Source of the DNA: Streptomyces pseudovenezuelae
GTDB taxonomy: Bacteria > Actinomycetota > Actinomycetes > Streptomycetales > Streptomycetaceae
DNA length: 64,000 nt
Reading direction: 5' to 3'
Assembly (NCBI RefSeq): GCF_029892565.1
Contig: NZ_JARXVH010000001.1
Location: 1 to 64,000, forward strand
Shown here piece after piece: positions 23,157 to 32,796 of this stretch (positions are counted from its first letter, which is position 1; each line of letters begins with the position of its first letter). The translations under genes and the position numbers were made by a program. The notes under the pieces were generated by a model. It ran no database searches and was not told the DNA's origin. It worked only from the letters and a program-made list of their open reading frames with translations.

Positions 23157-24605
23157 TCAGGCCGGGACCGTGATCGTCTTGTGCTCGACGTACTCGGTCA
23201 GGCCGACGGCTCCGTACTCGCGCCCGGTGCCGCTCGTCTTGTAGCCGCCGAACGGGCCGTCGAAGCCGATGGGCGCGCTGTTGACGGTGAAGGTGCCGGT
23301 CCGGATCCGGCGGGCGATCTCCAGCCCGTGCTCCACGTCCGCCGTCCAGACGCCGCCGCTGAGGCCGTAGTCGGAGTCATTGGCGATGCGTACGGCGTCG
23401 TCCTCGTCGTCGAAGGGGATCACCACCAGGACGGGGCCGAAGATCTCCTCGCGCGCGATCCGCATGCTGTTGTCGACGTCGGCGAACAGGGTCGGCTTGA
23501 CGTAGTTGCCCTGTTCGAGGCCGGCCGGTGACTCGGGTCCCCCGGTGACCAGGCGGGCGCCCTCCTCGATGGCGAGCCGGATGTAGGACCGCACGCGCTC
23601 CTGCTGTTCGGCGCGGACCAGCGGGCCGATGAAGGTGTCCTCCTCGGTCGGATCGCCGACCTTCAGTCCGTCGAGCAGTTCCTTGAGGGCGGTCACCACG
23701 TCCTCGTACCGGCTGCGCGGCGCCAGCACCCGGGTCTGCGCGATGCATGCCTCGCCGTTGTTCATCAGCGAGGAGAACCGCAACGCGGGCACGGCCTCGG
23801 TCAGGTCCGCGTCGGGCAGGATGATCGCCGCGGACTTGCCGCCCAACTCCAGGCTGACGTGCTTGAGTTGGCGTCCCGCGACGGCCGCGATGGAACGGCC
23901 CGCGCCGGTCGAGCCGGTGAAGGCCACCTTGTCGACGCCGGGATGCGCGACCAGGTACTCGCTGGTCTCCCGATCGGCCGGGAGGATGCTTACCACGCCC
24001 TCGGGAAGCCCCAGTTCGTCGAAGAGGTCGGCCAGCAGCATCATGCTGAGGGAGTTCTCGGGCGAGGCCTTCAGGACGACGGTGTTGCCCGCGAGCAGCG
24101 CCGGGATCATCTTCGCCAGCGCCGCCGAGAACGGTGAGTTCCACGGGATGACGGCGGCCACGACTCCGATGGCCTCGCGGCGTACGACGCTGCGGAAGCC
24201 GGCGTCGGGGACGGAGGGTTCGAGCGTCTCCTCCCAGCCGATCTCGCGGGCGGCCTTGAGGTAACCGAGCGCCTGCCGCGTCAGTCCGCCCTGGCCCGCC
24301 CTGTTGAACCACAGCGGATTGCCGCGCTCACCGGTGATCAGCCTCGCGATCTCCTCGCCCCGCGCCTCGCGCAGCTTGTTGAGGCGCACGATCAGGTCCT
24401 GGCGCTGTTCCGGGGTCGTCTGCCGCCAGGGCCCCTCGTCGAAGGCCGCCCGCGCCGCCGTGACCGCGCGGTCGACGTCGGCCGGCAGTGCCTGCACGGA
24501 CTGCCCGACGAGTGACTGGTCGTGAGGGGAACGGATGTCGAGCGGGGTGGTGTCGCTCGGGTCGGTCCAGAGCCCGCCTATGTAGAGCTTGTCGCGCACG
24601 ATCAT
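23157..24605 (-). CDS. Aldehyde dehydrogenase family protein
   Basis: A 482-aa NAD(P)-dependent aldehyde dehydrogenase. Its residues include the oxyanion Asn block VIPWNSPFSAALAKM, cofactor motif FTGSTGAGRSI, general base Glu in LELGGKSAAI, catalytic Cys in NNGEACIAQTR and the C-terminal EIFGPVLVVIPFD. Length is normal for the family. It is the first gene of a two-gene unit with an SDR enzyme and is divergent from a TetR repressor across a 298-base gap, so local repression is likely. The substrate aldehyde is unknown. Confidence 0.93.
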   Translation of the reverse strand: MIVRDKLYIGGLWTDPSDTTPLDIRSPHDQSLVGQSVQALPADVDRAVTAARAAFDEGPWRQTTPEQRQDLIVRLNKLREARGEEIARLITGERGNPLWFNRAGQGGLTRQALGYLKAAREIGWEETLEPSVPDAGFRSVVRREAIGVVAAVIPWNSPFSAALAKMIPALLAGNTVVLKASPENSLSMMLLADLFDELGLPEGVVSILPADRETSEYLVAHPGVDKVAFTGSTGAGRSIAAVAGRQLKHVSLELGGKSAAIILPDADLTEAVPALRFSSLMNNGEACIAQTRVLAPRSRYEDVVTALKELLDGLKVGDPTEEDTFIGPLVRAEQQERVRSYIRLAIEEGARLVTGGPESPAGLEQGNYVKPTLFADVDNSMRIAREEIFGPVLVVIPFDDEDDAVRIANDSDYGLSGGVWTADVEHGLEIARRIRTGTFTVNSAPIGFDGPFGGYKTSGTGREYGAVGLTEYVEHKTITVPA

Positions 24606-24903
24606 GGTGCTGTCTTCTTTCTGGTCCTGTCGTGTATGTGGGGGGCTGCAGCCGATCAGGGCTGGTCAGGTCGAGCTCTGCGGTGCCGACCCTGTGCCGT
24701 CCGAAACCTCCGGCAGCACCAGCGATGACCCATGTCCTCCTCGCGCTCCCATGATAAACGCTACGTCGATGTGACAGTTAACGCAACAAGCGCGATGCTA
24801 ATGTGTCGCTACAGGAAGCGCGTGACAGACCACCGCCTTCCTCCACAGCCGCCCCGGACAATGCATCCGGGGCATCCCGGAACAACGGAAGGTGCTCGCC
24901 GTC

Positions 24904-25443
24904 ATGAGAGCCGACGCGGCCCGCAACCTGGACGCCGTCCTGCTGACGGGGGCACGGTTGCTCGCGCGGGACCCGGCGACGACCATGGCCGCGATCGCCG
25001 CGGAGGCCGGAGTCGACCGGCGCACGGTCTACCGCCGGTTCGCGAGCAGGGAGGCGCTGCTGTCCGCCGTCTACGCGGCGAAGCTCGACGCCTCCGAGGT
25101 GGTCCTGGACGCAGCCCGCCTGACGGAGGCACCGGTCGCGGTCGCGCTGCACGGATACGTCGAGTCGATCATCCCGGTCAGCCGGCGCTGGCCGTTGGAC
25201 ATCCGGCGGATGATGAAGGAAGACCCCGAGGCCGAAGAGCGGGCCAAGGAGCAGCGCGGGCGGCTGGAGGCGTTTCTCCGACGGGCGGCCGACGAGGGGC
25301 TGCTCCGACAGGACCTGCCCCCGGGGTGGGCGATGGCGCTGCTGGGCAGCATGGTCGACTCCATGGCCCATGTGTTCGTCGACATCGAACCAGGCCCGGC
25401 CGCCGACCTCGTGGTGACCTCACTCCTTCACGGCGTCGGATAG
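24904..25443 (+). CDS. TetR/AcrR family regulator
   Basis: A 179-aa repressor. The N-terminal helix-turn-helix reads TMAAIAAEAGVDRRTVYRRFASREALLSAVY. The C-terminal ligand domain has no known subfamily signature I can name. The start is ATG 24904 with GGAAGG 11 bases before it; a GTG at 24892 would add four residues. The divergent neighbour is the aldehyde dehydrogenase operon, its probable target. The intergenic segment 24606-24903 holds an AT-rich stretch (24750-24810) suitable for promoters, but I could not define an operator with confidence. Confidence 0.88.
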   Translation: MRADAARNLDAVLLTGARLLARDPATTMAAIAAEAGVDRRTVYRRFASREALLSAVYAAKLDASEVVLDAARLTEAPVAVALHGYVESIIPVSRRWPLDIRRMMKEDPEAEERAKEQRGRLEAFLRRAADEGLLRQDLPPGWAMALLGSMVDSMAHVFVDIEPGPAADLVVTSLLHGVG

Positions 25444-25471
25444 GACCGCCGGAGTCCCTGCCGGCCCGAAC

Positions 25472-26167
25472 TCAGTCGACGTCCGCGCTGGATGCCGTAC
25501 GGGCGATGGTTCCGGCGACGAAGGTGGCCAGCGCGTACTCCGCGGTGGCGGGGAAGTCGAGGCGGAGCACGGCCAGGGCGGGGTCGGCCTCGAAGGCGGC
25601 GAGCATGCTGGACGACGGCCGGCTGTACGGCCACATCGCGCCCACCAGCACGAAGATCCCGCCACAGAGCAGGAACGCCTCGTCGCCCACTTCCGGCAGA
25701 TGACGGCGGACCAGTTCCGACGTGGCGGTGATGTTGTCGAGGGTCGCGCGCTTGTAGCGGGCGGCGACCGCCACGGAGACGTTGTGCTCCAGGACCCCGG
25801 CCTGGGCGCTGAGCAGATCGCACAGGACGGCGCGCTTCGCCAGGGAGCCGGCGACGACGGCGGCGAGCTGGTCGCCACGCTCCCGGGCGGACGCGTCGGG
25901 TCGTACGGCGGTGTCCAGATGCCCGGGCAGTTCGTCGAGCCACTCCTTCACGGCCCGGTCCAGCAGCTCCAGCAGGATCGCCTCGCGGGATTCGAAGTAG
26001 CGCAGCACGTTGGACTTGGCCAGCCCCACGCGACGACTCAGCTCGTTGAGACTGACCTCCGCGACCGGCATCTCGACGAGCATCGCGGCGGCGGTGTCGA
26101 GGATCGCCCGGCGCCGGATCTCTCGCTGCTCCGCACTTCGCGCGCGCTGGAAAGTCATGTCCGACAT
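25472..26167 (-). CDS. TetR/AcrR family regulator
   Basis: A 231-aa TetR-type repressor with the DNA-binding segment VSLNELSRRVGLAKSNVLRYFESREAILLELL and a C-terminal domain of the kind found in the YcnC/TetR_C_17-like group. Two ATGs (26167 and 26158) are possible; neither has a strong ribosome site. It is divergent from the SDR gene at 26296, and the gap holds three 13-bp palindromes that are likely its operators, one of them six bases from the first ATG. Autorepression and control of the SDR gene are therefore likely. It converges on the other TetR gene with 28 bases between. Confidence 0.88.
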   Translation of the reverse strand: MSDMTFQRARSAEQREIRRRAILDTAAAMLVEMPVAEVSLNELSRRVGLAKSNVLRYFESREAILLELLDRAVKEWLDELPGHLDTAVRPDASARERGDQLAAVVAGSLAKRAVLCDLLSAQAGVLEHNVSVAVAARYKRATLDNITATSELVRRHLPEVGDEAFLLCGGIFVLVGAMWPYSRPSSSMLAAFEADPALAVLRLDFPATAEYALATFVAGTIARTASSADVD

Positions 26168-26172
26168 GTTAC

Positions 26173-26239
26173 AGACTGGCAGTCTCTTGACATCAGACCA
26201 GCGGTCCCTTACGTTCGAAAAACAATAGACCGAAGGTCT
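26173..26239. promoter_or_regulatory. Three AGACY-N3-RGTCY operator-like palindromes
   Basis: Sites are AGACTGGCAGTCT (26173-26185), AGACCAGCGGTCC (26195-26207, one mismatch) and AGACCGAAGGTCT (26227-26239). Centres are 22 and 32 bases apart, close to two and three helical turns. They lie between the divergent TetR and SDR genes. Confidence 0.65.
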
Positions 26240-26295
26240 CTAATGACCTTGGTGGGCACCCGCGGTCGCGGCCCGGCCCACATCCTGGAGGAATC

Positions 26296-27213
26296 GTGAA
26301 CGACAAGTGGACCGCCGAGGACGTGCCCGACCAGCAGGGCCGGGTCGCCGTGGTCACCGGCGCCAACACCGGGATCGGTTTCGAGGCCGCCAAGGTCCTC
26401 GCCGCGCGCGGTGCCTCGGTGGTGCTGGCGGTACGCGACACGGACAAGGGCAAGCGGGCCGCCAACCGCATCACCGCCGCCACTCCGGGCGCGGATGTCA
26501 CGGTCCAGCACCTCGACCTCACCTCGCTCGACTCCGTCCGCGCCGCGGCGGGCGAGCTGCGGACGAGGCTCCCCAGGATCGACCTGCTGATCAACAACGC
26601 CGGGGTGATGTATACGCCCAAGGGCACCACCCGTGACGGGTTCGAGCTGCAGCTGGGCACCAACCATCTGGGCCACTTCGCGCTCACCGGGCTGCTGTTG
26701 GACCGGATGCTGACGGTCGAGGGTTCCCGAGTGGTGACCGTCAGCAGCATGGCCCACCGCATCCAGGCCTCGATCGACCTGGACGACCTGCAGTGGGAGC
26801 GACGGCCCTACAGCCGGGTGGGCGCCTACGGCCAGTCGAAGCTGGCGAACCTGGAGTTCACGTACCAACTCCAGCGCCGAATGGCGGGCAAGGCCTCGAC
26901 CATCGCCGTCGCCGCCCACCCGGGCATCGCGTCCACGGAGCTGATCCGCAACTCGGCGTTCGTCGTACGCACGCTCATCAAGGCGTTCAATCCCCTGATC
27001 TCGCAACCCGCGGACCGCGGCGCGCTGCCCACGCTCCGCGCGGCGACCGACCCCGGCGTGCGAGGCGGCGAGTACTACGGCCCGCGCGGGTTCCAGGAGC
27101 TCAAGGGCTACCCGGTGCGGGTGCGGTCCAGCGAGCAGTCCCACGACCCGACCATGCAGCGCCGCCTGTGGACGGCGTCGGAGGAACTGACCGGAGTGAC
27201 CTTCCCGATCTGA
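26296..27213 (+). CDS. SDR family oxidoreductase (retinol dehydrogenase-like)
   Basis: A 305-aa short-chain dehydrogenase like plant and vertebrate retinol/WW-domain dehydrogenases. It has TGANTGIGFEAAKVLAARGA, LLINNAGVMYTPKG, LGTNHLGHFALTG, VSSMAH and the catalytic YGQSKLAN. The GTG start at 26296 follows GGAGGA. It is a single gene divergent from a TetR repressor with operator palindromes between. It likely reduces or oxidises a lipophilic carbonyl or alcohol; the substrate is unknown. Confidence 0.9.
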   Translation: MNDKWTAEDVPDQQGRVAVVTGANTGIGFEAAKVLAARGASVVLAVRDTDKGKRAANRITAATPGADVTVQHLDLTSLDSVRAAAGELRTRLPRIDLLINNAGVMYTPKGTTRDGFELQLGTNHLGHFALTGLLLDRMLTVEGSRVVTVSSMAHRIQASIDLDDLQWERRPYSRVGAYGQSKLANLEFTYQLQRRMAGKASTIAVAAHPGIASTELIRNSAFVVRTLIKAFNPLISQPADRGALPTLRAATDPGVRGGEYYGPRGFQELKGYPVRVRSSEQSHDPTMQRRLWTASEELTGVTFPI

Positions 27214-27334
27214 CCGCCTGCCGCGCCACGTCCCACCGCTTCAACAGTGTTGCGGTGAGCGGCAGTTGTACCCCCTGGAGACGCCGGCGCCGAGGTCGGC
27301 GACCTGTGCCTTCCGGTTTCGTGCTGTTCTGTCA

Positions 27335-28627
27335 TCACACACGGTCGTGGATGGAGGCAACAGGTGCGGCCGGTCCGTGGTGACGCGCCCCCACCGCGAC
27401 GGCGGCCAACAGCGCCAGCACAACGGCGGTGAACCACGTCGTCGCGTCCCCCAGGCTCATGAAGAGGCTGGCGACGCCGAGTCCGACGGGCAGCAGGGCC
27501 AGTCCGAGGTAGGACGCGAGGAACAGACCGGCGAGGGCCTCACCGCGCTGGGCCGGGGCAGCCGTGGCGGCCACATGCCCGACGGCCGACTTGAACAGCA
27601 CCCCGGCACCCGCTCCGGCGAGGATGCCGGCCAGCAGGAACACGGGCAGGCCCGCGAGGTGTACGCCGACCGCGAGTACGGCCATCCCCGCGGCCTGGGC
27701 GAGCAGACCGACGTACCAACGCGTCCGTTCGCCGAGCCCGCCGGTACCCGTCTGGGCCGCCGCCGCGGCACCGAACACGGCGAACACGACCAGTCCCGCC
27801 AGCGCGTGGGACGGGTGGTGCAGGGTGCCTGCGACAAAGCCGGGCGCCACCGAGGTGAACAGGCCGAACACGGCCATGGACGTGAATCCGGCCGCCGCGG
27901 CGGCGAGATATCCGCGGTCACCGCGCGCCACGCCGACCCGCTGCGGACGGTACGCGGGCCGGACGTCCGGCTTCCGGACCGTCTCGGGGGTCAGAGCGAC
28001 GGCGACCACGCCGATCAGCAGCAGTACGACGAAGATGACGTACGGAAGCCGCAGCGGCGCCCTCAAATACTCGGCGAGCACGCCCGCCGCGAGGGGCCCC
28101 ACACCGAGGCCACCGATGTTGGCCGCGGTCGACACGATCTCGAACCTTCGAGTCGAGGCGCCCGGCCGGTGCGCGGCGTGCAGTTCATGCAGATAGGCCG
28201 TTGCGGTCGCCGTCAACATGCCCACGCCGAGACCGGTGATCAGCCGGGCGACGATCAGCACCGGCAGCGACGCGGTGGACAGGAACAGGACGGCGGCGAT
28301 CAGTTCCAGCGCCAGCGCCGAGGTCATGACCTTCTTGCGCCCCAGCCAGTCCGACACATGCCCGGCGAGCAACAGGCTCGTCAGCACACCGACGGCGTAG
28401 ACGGCGAAGACGACGGTCACCGTGAACGTCGAGAACCCGTCGCGGGCCTGGTAGAGGGGATACAGCGGCGTGGGGACGGTGGAGAACGCCATCGCCGTCA
28501 CGAACACCGCGGCGACCGTCCAGAACCCGGCCCCGTACCGGCGGACGGTACGCGGCGGCTCGGCAACCGGGGCCTTCCGGGCGGGCGCGCGGTCCGTGTG
28601 CGATCCCTTGGCCGACGTCGACAACAT
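27335..28627 (-). CDS. MFS transporter
   Basis: A 430-aa, 12-helix major facilitator. The loop 2-3 motif appears as GHVSDWLGRKKVM, and motif C-like residues as GLGVGMLTATATAYL. The start is ATG 28627 (MLSTSAKGSH), giving a ~50-residue cytoplasmic N-terminus; an ATG at 28705 is possible. It is probably an efflux pump for small hydrophobic compounds; no drug-specific residue is evident. It converges on the SDR gene. The 232 bases upstream to the next gene hold GGTCGAACCGACC-like inverted pieces but no clear promoter. Confidence 0.88.
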   Translation of the reverse strand: MLSTSAKGSHTDRAPARKAPVAEPPRTVRRYGAGFWTVAAVFVTAMAFSTVPTPLYPLYQARDGFSTFTVTVVFAVYAVGVLTSLLLAGHVSDWLGRKKVMTSALALELIAAVLFLSTASLPVLIVARLITGLGVGMLTATATAYLHELHAAHRPGASTRRFEIVSTAANIGGLGVGPLAAGVLAEYLRAPLRLPYVIFVVLLLIGVVAVALTPETVRKPDVRPAYRPQRVGVARGDRGYLAAAAAGFTSMAVFGLFTSVAPGFVAGTLHHPSHALAGLVVFAVFGAAAAAQTGTGGLGERTRWYVGLLAQAAGMAVLAVGVHLAGLPVFLLAGILAGAGAGVLFKSAVGHVAATAAPAQRGEALAGLFLASYLGLALLPVGLGVASLFMSLGDATTWFTAVVLALLAAVAVGARHHGPAAPVASIHDRV

Positions 28628-28859
28628 GGCAGGACTCCGATCCCTCGACGTTGGATTCCGTCGGCGGCTGACCGGCCGGGGTCGAACCGACCGGTCCTGG
28701 TTCACCGCTTGTTGTTGCCAACATGCGGGCGGAGTCGTTGTTTCCCGTTCGGCGGAGATGGTTGGAGATGGCGGTTATCCGGATGAGAGATGAACGAAAG
28801 AGTCCGGCGGAGCATGGCCCCACCGCACCGGGTCCTCACCGCGACCTACGGGAACACCC

Positions 28860-30266
28860 TCACCTCGACTGCCGCATGATCCAGTCCCGGATGCCCGGGA
28901 TGGAGTAGGCGGTGCGCCAAGTACCCATGTGCGCGCTGGTGGAGGAGCCGGCCGGGACGGTCGTGCCGGTCTGGAAGGAGGCGTAGTTGACCGGGGCCTT
29001 CTGCGCCTTCAAGTGGCGGACGTCGGCGGCGAACTGCGCGTCCGTGGACTGGCCGTCCCAGACGCCGGTGGCGACCTCGGTGCCCTGGTCCTTGATGACC
29101 TGGGTGATGGCGTTCTCGCCGGGGAAGGCCTTGTCGTCGTCCTGGGAGACGACGATCCAGAGCTTCTTGTCGGCGAGCGGTGCGGCCACGTCGGAGGGCC
29201 ACTGGCCGGCGACGATGTACGCGGCCGCGAACAGGTCCGGGTACTTGATGTTCAGGCCCAGCGACATCATCGCGCCCATCGACTGGCCGGTCGTGTAGCG
29301 CCGGTTCTCGTCGATGGCGTACTTCTCCGTCACCGCCTCGACGAGGTTGGCGGTGGCGTCGAACAGCGACGAGGGCACGTAGGTGTCGTCGACGACCACC
29401 GAGCCGTACTCGGGGGCGAGGACGAAGCACTCGTGCCTGGCCTGGTCCTCCGGGCCGGCCCAGCACACGGCGCCCAGCCCCTGGACCAGCGGTCCCTCGG
29501 TGGCGACGTTGACGACGCCCGCGTCGTGCATGAACAGCACGAGGGGGTAGCGCTTGCGGCGGTCGTGGCCCTTCGGGATGAAGAGGTTGTACCTGAGGGT
29601 CTGGCCGGTGGCGGGGTCGTCGAAGGTGAACTGCTCGAAGTCGTCGACGATCAGGTTCACCACGGCGTTCGTCGTCAGCGTGGCGTCGGTGGCCGGGTAG
29701 CGGGCGCCGCGGCTGGTGGTGACGGTGCCCTTCTGGACGAGTGAGGCCTTCGCCGCCACGATCGTCCCGCCCGGCGTGCTGTCGCCGACCTTCGGCCCGC
29801 CGCCGCCCGCGCCACCGCCGGAGCCGCTGGAACTGCTCGGGCTGGGGCTCGGGTTGGCACTGGTGCTGGGCGTGCCCGTCGGGGTGCCGGAGCCGCCCTG
29901 CTGCGTCACCCACAGCGCCGCCGCCGTGTCGTCGGGAGACAGTTCGACGATGACGTAGCGACCGTCCCGGCCCCGCGCGGCGAGGTCGGCCGCCGTGTTC
30001 GCGTAGACCTTGGTGACCGTCCTGTCGGTGACGGTGAACGTCGACGTCGACAAAGAGGAGTTGTCGATGCCGCGGTCGTACTCGACGGCCACGGCTATGA
30101 GCTTCTGGCCGTCGCCGAACACCTTCGTGATCGCGGTGACGCCGCGGACGTGCTCGGCCGTGGAAGCCTCTTCGTCCGGTGCGGCCACCGCGCTGAAGGT
30201 CCCCGCGCCCACAACGGCCGCGGATCCGGCCGCCACGGATCCGGCGATGAACGTACGTCGTTCCAC
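28860..30266 (-). CDS. Tat-exported alpha/beta-hydrolase (esterase/depolymerase-like)
   Basis: A 468-aa secreted hydrolase. The GTG at 30266 is preceded by AAGGAG; residues 1-29 form a Tat-type signal (ERRTFIAG then a hydrophobic run ending AVAA). Residues ~35-120 are an immunoglobulin-like N-terminal domain, ~125-160 a Gly/Ser/Pro linker, and ~220-468 the hydrolase. The nucleophile elbow is GQSMG (Ser329), with VLFMHDAGVVN as the oxyanion region. The fold resembles CE1 feruloyl/acetyl esterases and PHB depolymerases. It is divergent from another Tat-exported protein gene across a 257-base gap. The substrate is unknown, probably a polymer ester. Confidence 0.82.
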   Translation of the reverse strand: MERRTFIAGSVAAGSAAVVGAGTFSAVAAPDEEASTAEHVRGVTAITKVFGDGQKLIAVAVEYDRGIDNSSLSTSTFTVTDRTVTKVYANTAADLAARGRDGRYVIVELSPDDTAAALWVTQQGGSGTPTGTPSTSANPSPSPSSSSGSGGGAGGGGPKVGDSTPGGTIVAAKASLVQKGTVTTSRGARYPATDATLTTNAVVNLIVDDFEQFTFDDPATGQTLRYNLFIPKGHDRRKRYPLVLFMHDAGVVNVATEGPLVQGLGAVCWAGPEDQARHECFVLAPEYGSVVVDDTYVPSSLFDATANLVEAVTEKYAIDENRRYTTGQSMGAMMSLGLNIKYPDLFAAAYIVAGQWPSDVAAPLADKKLWIVVSQDDDKAFPGENAITQVIKDQGTEVATGVWDGQSTDAQFAADVRHLKAQKAPVNYASFQTGTTVPAGSSTSAHMGTWRTAYSIPGIRDWIMRQSR

Positions 30267-30523
30267 CAAAACACTCTCCTTGTTTCGAGGTCTCGAATCG
30301 ACCGGCGATGGCGGCAACGTTAGGGACACCGGCTTTCAGAAATCTGTGGGAAATTTCGCCATGGTGCGCCGGATCAGTTCTTTTTCACAGGTTACGCAGA
30401 GGTTTCCTGGTCATGCGCTGTCGTCAGAATGCGCAAGCTCAGATTTCGCAAGGCGTGCTATGTGCCCGGCATCGGCCCTTGCATCATCGGGTGTCTTCCG
30501 GATGCCGAACGTGAAGGAGAGTT

Positions 30524-31933
30524 GTGCATTCCATGCCTGAGAACGCGGAGAACGGTGAAAAGCAGAACGAGCCGCTGCGTCGCCGCTCGTTTCTGAACGG
30601 TTCGCTCGCCGCGGCGGTGGCGGCCACGTCCCTGACGGGCGGTACGGCGACCGCGCGGGCGGCCGACCGGGAAACCGGCCACGGCAGCGACACCTCGGCG
30701 GTGTTGAAGGCGGGCGCCGGCCGGGCCGCGATCGCGTTTCCGGCCTCGCTCCTCCCCCTCGACGGGTTCACCACCGTCCACGACGACCTGCACGTGCGCG
30801 TCCTGCTGCTGGAGAGCGGATCCCGTCGCGTCGCGCTCGCCGTGCTGGACCTGACGTCGATCAGCACGGAGGCGATCGCCGCCATGCGGACGATCATCTC
30901 CGCGGCGGCCGGCGTGGCCGCGGCCGACATCGTCGTGACCGTCACGCACACCTTCTCCGCGCCGCACGTGCAGGCCGCGAGCAGCGGCAGCGGGGCGGCG
31001 CGGTACGTGGAGCAGATCAAGCAGGCGACCTCGACCGCGGTCGCGACGGCGGTCGCGGGACTCAGGCCCGCGCGGGTCGGATTCGGCACCGGCACGTGCG
31101 ACGTGAACGTCAACCGGGACGTCCGTACCGCCGACGGCTGGTGGCTGGGCACCGGCGAGAGCGGCCCGTCCGACAAGAGCGTGGGCGTGACGCGCCTGGA
31201 CGACACCAGCGGCAAGCCGATCGCCGTCCTCGTCAACTACAGCGTCCAGTCCTCGGTGATGATGGAGTCGGTCATGGCGAGCGGCGACCTGCCCATCACG
31301 GCCGACCTCGCGGGCGCGGCGGCGGGGCACGTGGAGGAGCAGTACGGCGACGACGTCGTCGGGTTCTTCCTGGTCGGCTCGTGCGGCGACCAGTCACCGG
31401 CGTTCCGCTCCAAGCGCTACACCATCGACAAGGACCGCAACTGGACCCAGGTCGACGCCCGGGACGCGGGCTGGATCCTGCTCACGGTGCAGGGAGAGCG
31501 GCTCGGCACGGAGGTGGTCCGCGTCAGCGAGACCATCAAGGCCTCCGCCGGCGGTGCCACGTCCCCACTGCGCCTGCTGACCGATTCCGTCACGGTCGAC
31601 ACGGTCCCCGGCGGACACCCCACCGCACCGACGAAGACCTACGACTTCACTCCGACCGGCACGGCCGCCGTACCGATCTGGATCCTCCGCCTCGGCGAGG
31701 GCGTCCTCGTCGGAGTCTCCCCGGAACTGTCCACCGACACCGCCCTGGCCATCAAGAAGCATTCACCCTTCAAACACACCGCCGTCATGTCGATGCTGGA
31801 GGGCGGCGCCAAGAACATGACCGAATCCCGAAGTTATGCCCGCATCACGTACGAGGCAATGGACTCGTCGTACGCGAAGGGTTCGGCGGAGACGGTCGCG
31901 GAAAAAATTGGCGAGATCCTGCATTCTCTCTAG
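30524..31933 (+). CDS. Tat-exported neutral/alkaline ceramidase-like protein
   Basis: A 469-aa exported protein. LRRRSFLNGS and the following hydrophobic run ending ATARA form a Tat signal. The mature domain matches the N-terminal domain of neutral/alkaline non-lysosomal ceramidases: AGAGRAAIAFP at the start, VALAVLDLTSIS, THTFSAPHV with a likely zinc His, and FLVGSCGDQSP. It is shorter than full ceramidases (~650-700 aa) and lacks the C-terminal domain, as in many bacterial relatives. The GTG at 30524 is close to GGAG; ATG 30533 is an alternative. The true substrate may be another amide or ester. Confidence 0.75.
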   Translation: MHSMPENAENGEKQNEPLRRRSFLNGSLAAAVAATSLTGGTATARAADRETGHGSDTSAVLKAGAGRAAIAFPASLLPLDGFTTVHDDLHVRVLLLESGSRRVALAVLDLTSISTEAIAAMRTIISAAAGVAAADIVVTVTHTFSAPHVQAASSGSGAARYVEQIKQATSTAVATAVAGLRPARVGFGTGTCDVNVNRDVRTADGWWLGTGESGPSDKSVGVTRLDDTSGKPIAVLVNYSVQSSVMMESVMASGDLPITADLAGAAAGHVEEQYGDDVVGFFLVGSCGDQSPAFRSKRYTIDKDRNWTQVDARDAGWILLTVQGERLGTEVVRVSETIKASAGGATSPLRLLTDSVTVDTVPGGHPTAPTKTYDFTPTGTAAVPIWILRLGEGVLVGVSPELSTDTALAIKKHSPFKHTAVMSMLEGGAKNMTESRSYARITYEAMDSSYAKGSAETVAEKIGEILHSL

Positions 31934-32041
31934 CCATTCGCCGACCACACCCCGCACAAAGGCCCGCACAAGGCCCCACGCGAAAGAGCCTCACGCAAAA
32001 GGGCCCCCACAGGCTCTCGCCCGTGAAGACCCTTCACACCG

Positions 32042-32115
<74 letters not shown>

Positions 32116-32279
32116 GTGCGGCTCACCCGTCGAAACGTGTGATCACGCAGGTAAACCCTACCGCATGCACACGGCCACCCCGCACGGTCACGGATCGGTC
32201 ACCGCAACACGGAACGTCTCCTGCCGCGTGGTGCCCAGCACTACCGTCCCCTCACACGAAATACGCAGGGGGGACGAAA

Positions 32280-32774
32280 ATGACCAATCCGTACAACACT
32301 TCGCCCAACATGCCGCCCAATATCCCACCCACCACTCCGGCCGGCATACCGTCGGCCGGTCCGGCCCCGCGGTGGGCGAGAAAGCGCTACGTGATCCCGG
32401 CGATCGGATTCGCCTTCCTGGTGGGCCTGTTGGCCGGTGGGGGCGACGACGGGAAGGAGCCGGCGTCGGCGTCCGCCGCGCCTCGGGCCACCGCCACGGT
32501 CACCGCGACCGCCACCGCGACCGCGACGGCCACCGAGACGGCGGATCCCGAACCGGCCGCCACGGTCACCGTCCGGGCGACGAGGACCGTGAAGACGACG
32601 GTCACGGCGCAGCCCGCCGAAGTCGCCGGTGGGAGCGACGATTCCGCCGGGCAGGACGTGTACTACGCCAACTGCACCGCGGCCCGCGCGGCCGGTGCCG
32701 CCCCCGTCCGGGTCGGTGACCCCGGCTACGGGCGACACCTCGATCGGGACGGGGACGGCGTGGGCTGCGAGTAG
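32280..32774 (+). CDS. Excalibur calcium-binding domain protein
   Basis: A 164-aa protein with a proline-rich N-terminus, one membrane helix (YVIPAIGFAFLVGLLAGGG, residues ~37-56), a Thr/Ala-rich linker, and a C-terminal Excalibur domain. The domain is YYANCTAARAAGAAPVRVGD then HLDRDGDGVGCE, whose DxDxDGxxCE motif binds calcium. It is probably anchored by the helix with the domain outside the cell. The start is ATG 32280. It is a single gene, convergent with an MFS gene. The function of this family in Streptomyces is not settled. Confidence 0.88.
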   Translation: MTNPYNTSPNMPPNIPPTTPAGIPSAGPAPRWARKRYVIPAIGFAFLVGLLAGGGDDGKEPASASAAPRATATVTATATATATATETADPEPAATVTVRATRTVKTTVTAQPAEVAGGSDDSAGQDVYYANCTAARAAGAAPVRVGDPGYGRHLDRDGDGVGCE

Positions 32775-32796
32775 GGCGTAGTCGACTGGGGCGTGT

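Noticed and set aside
27266..28786. 506-codon plus-strand frame opposite the MFS gene
   Set aside because: Arg/Gly/His-rich shadow with no hydrophobic segments; the minus strand encodes an obvious 12-helix transporter.
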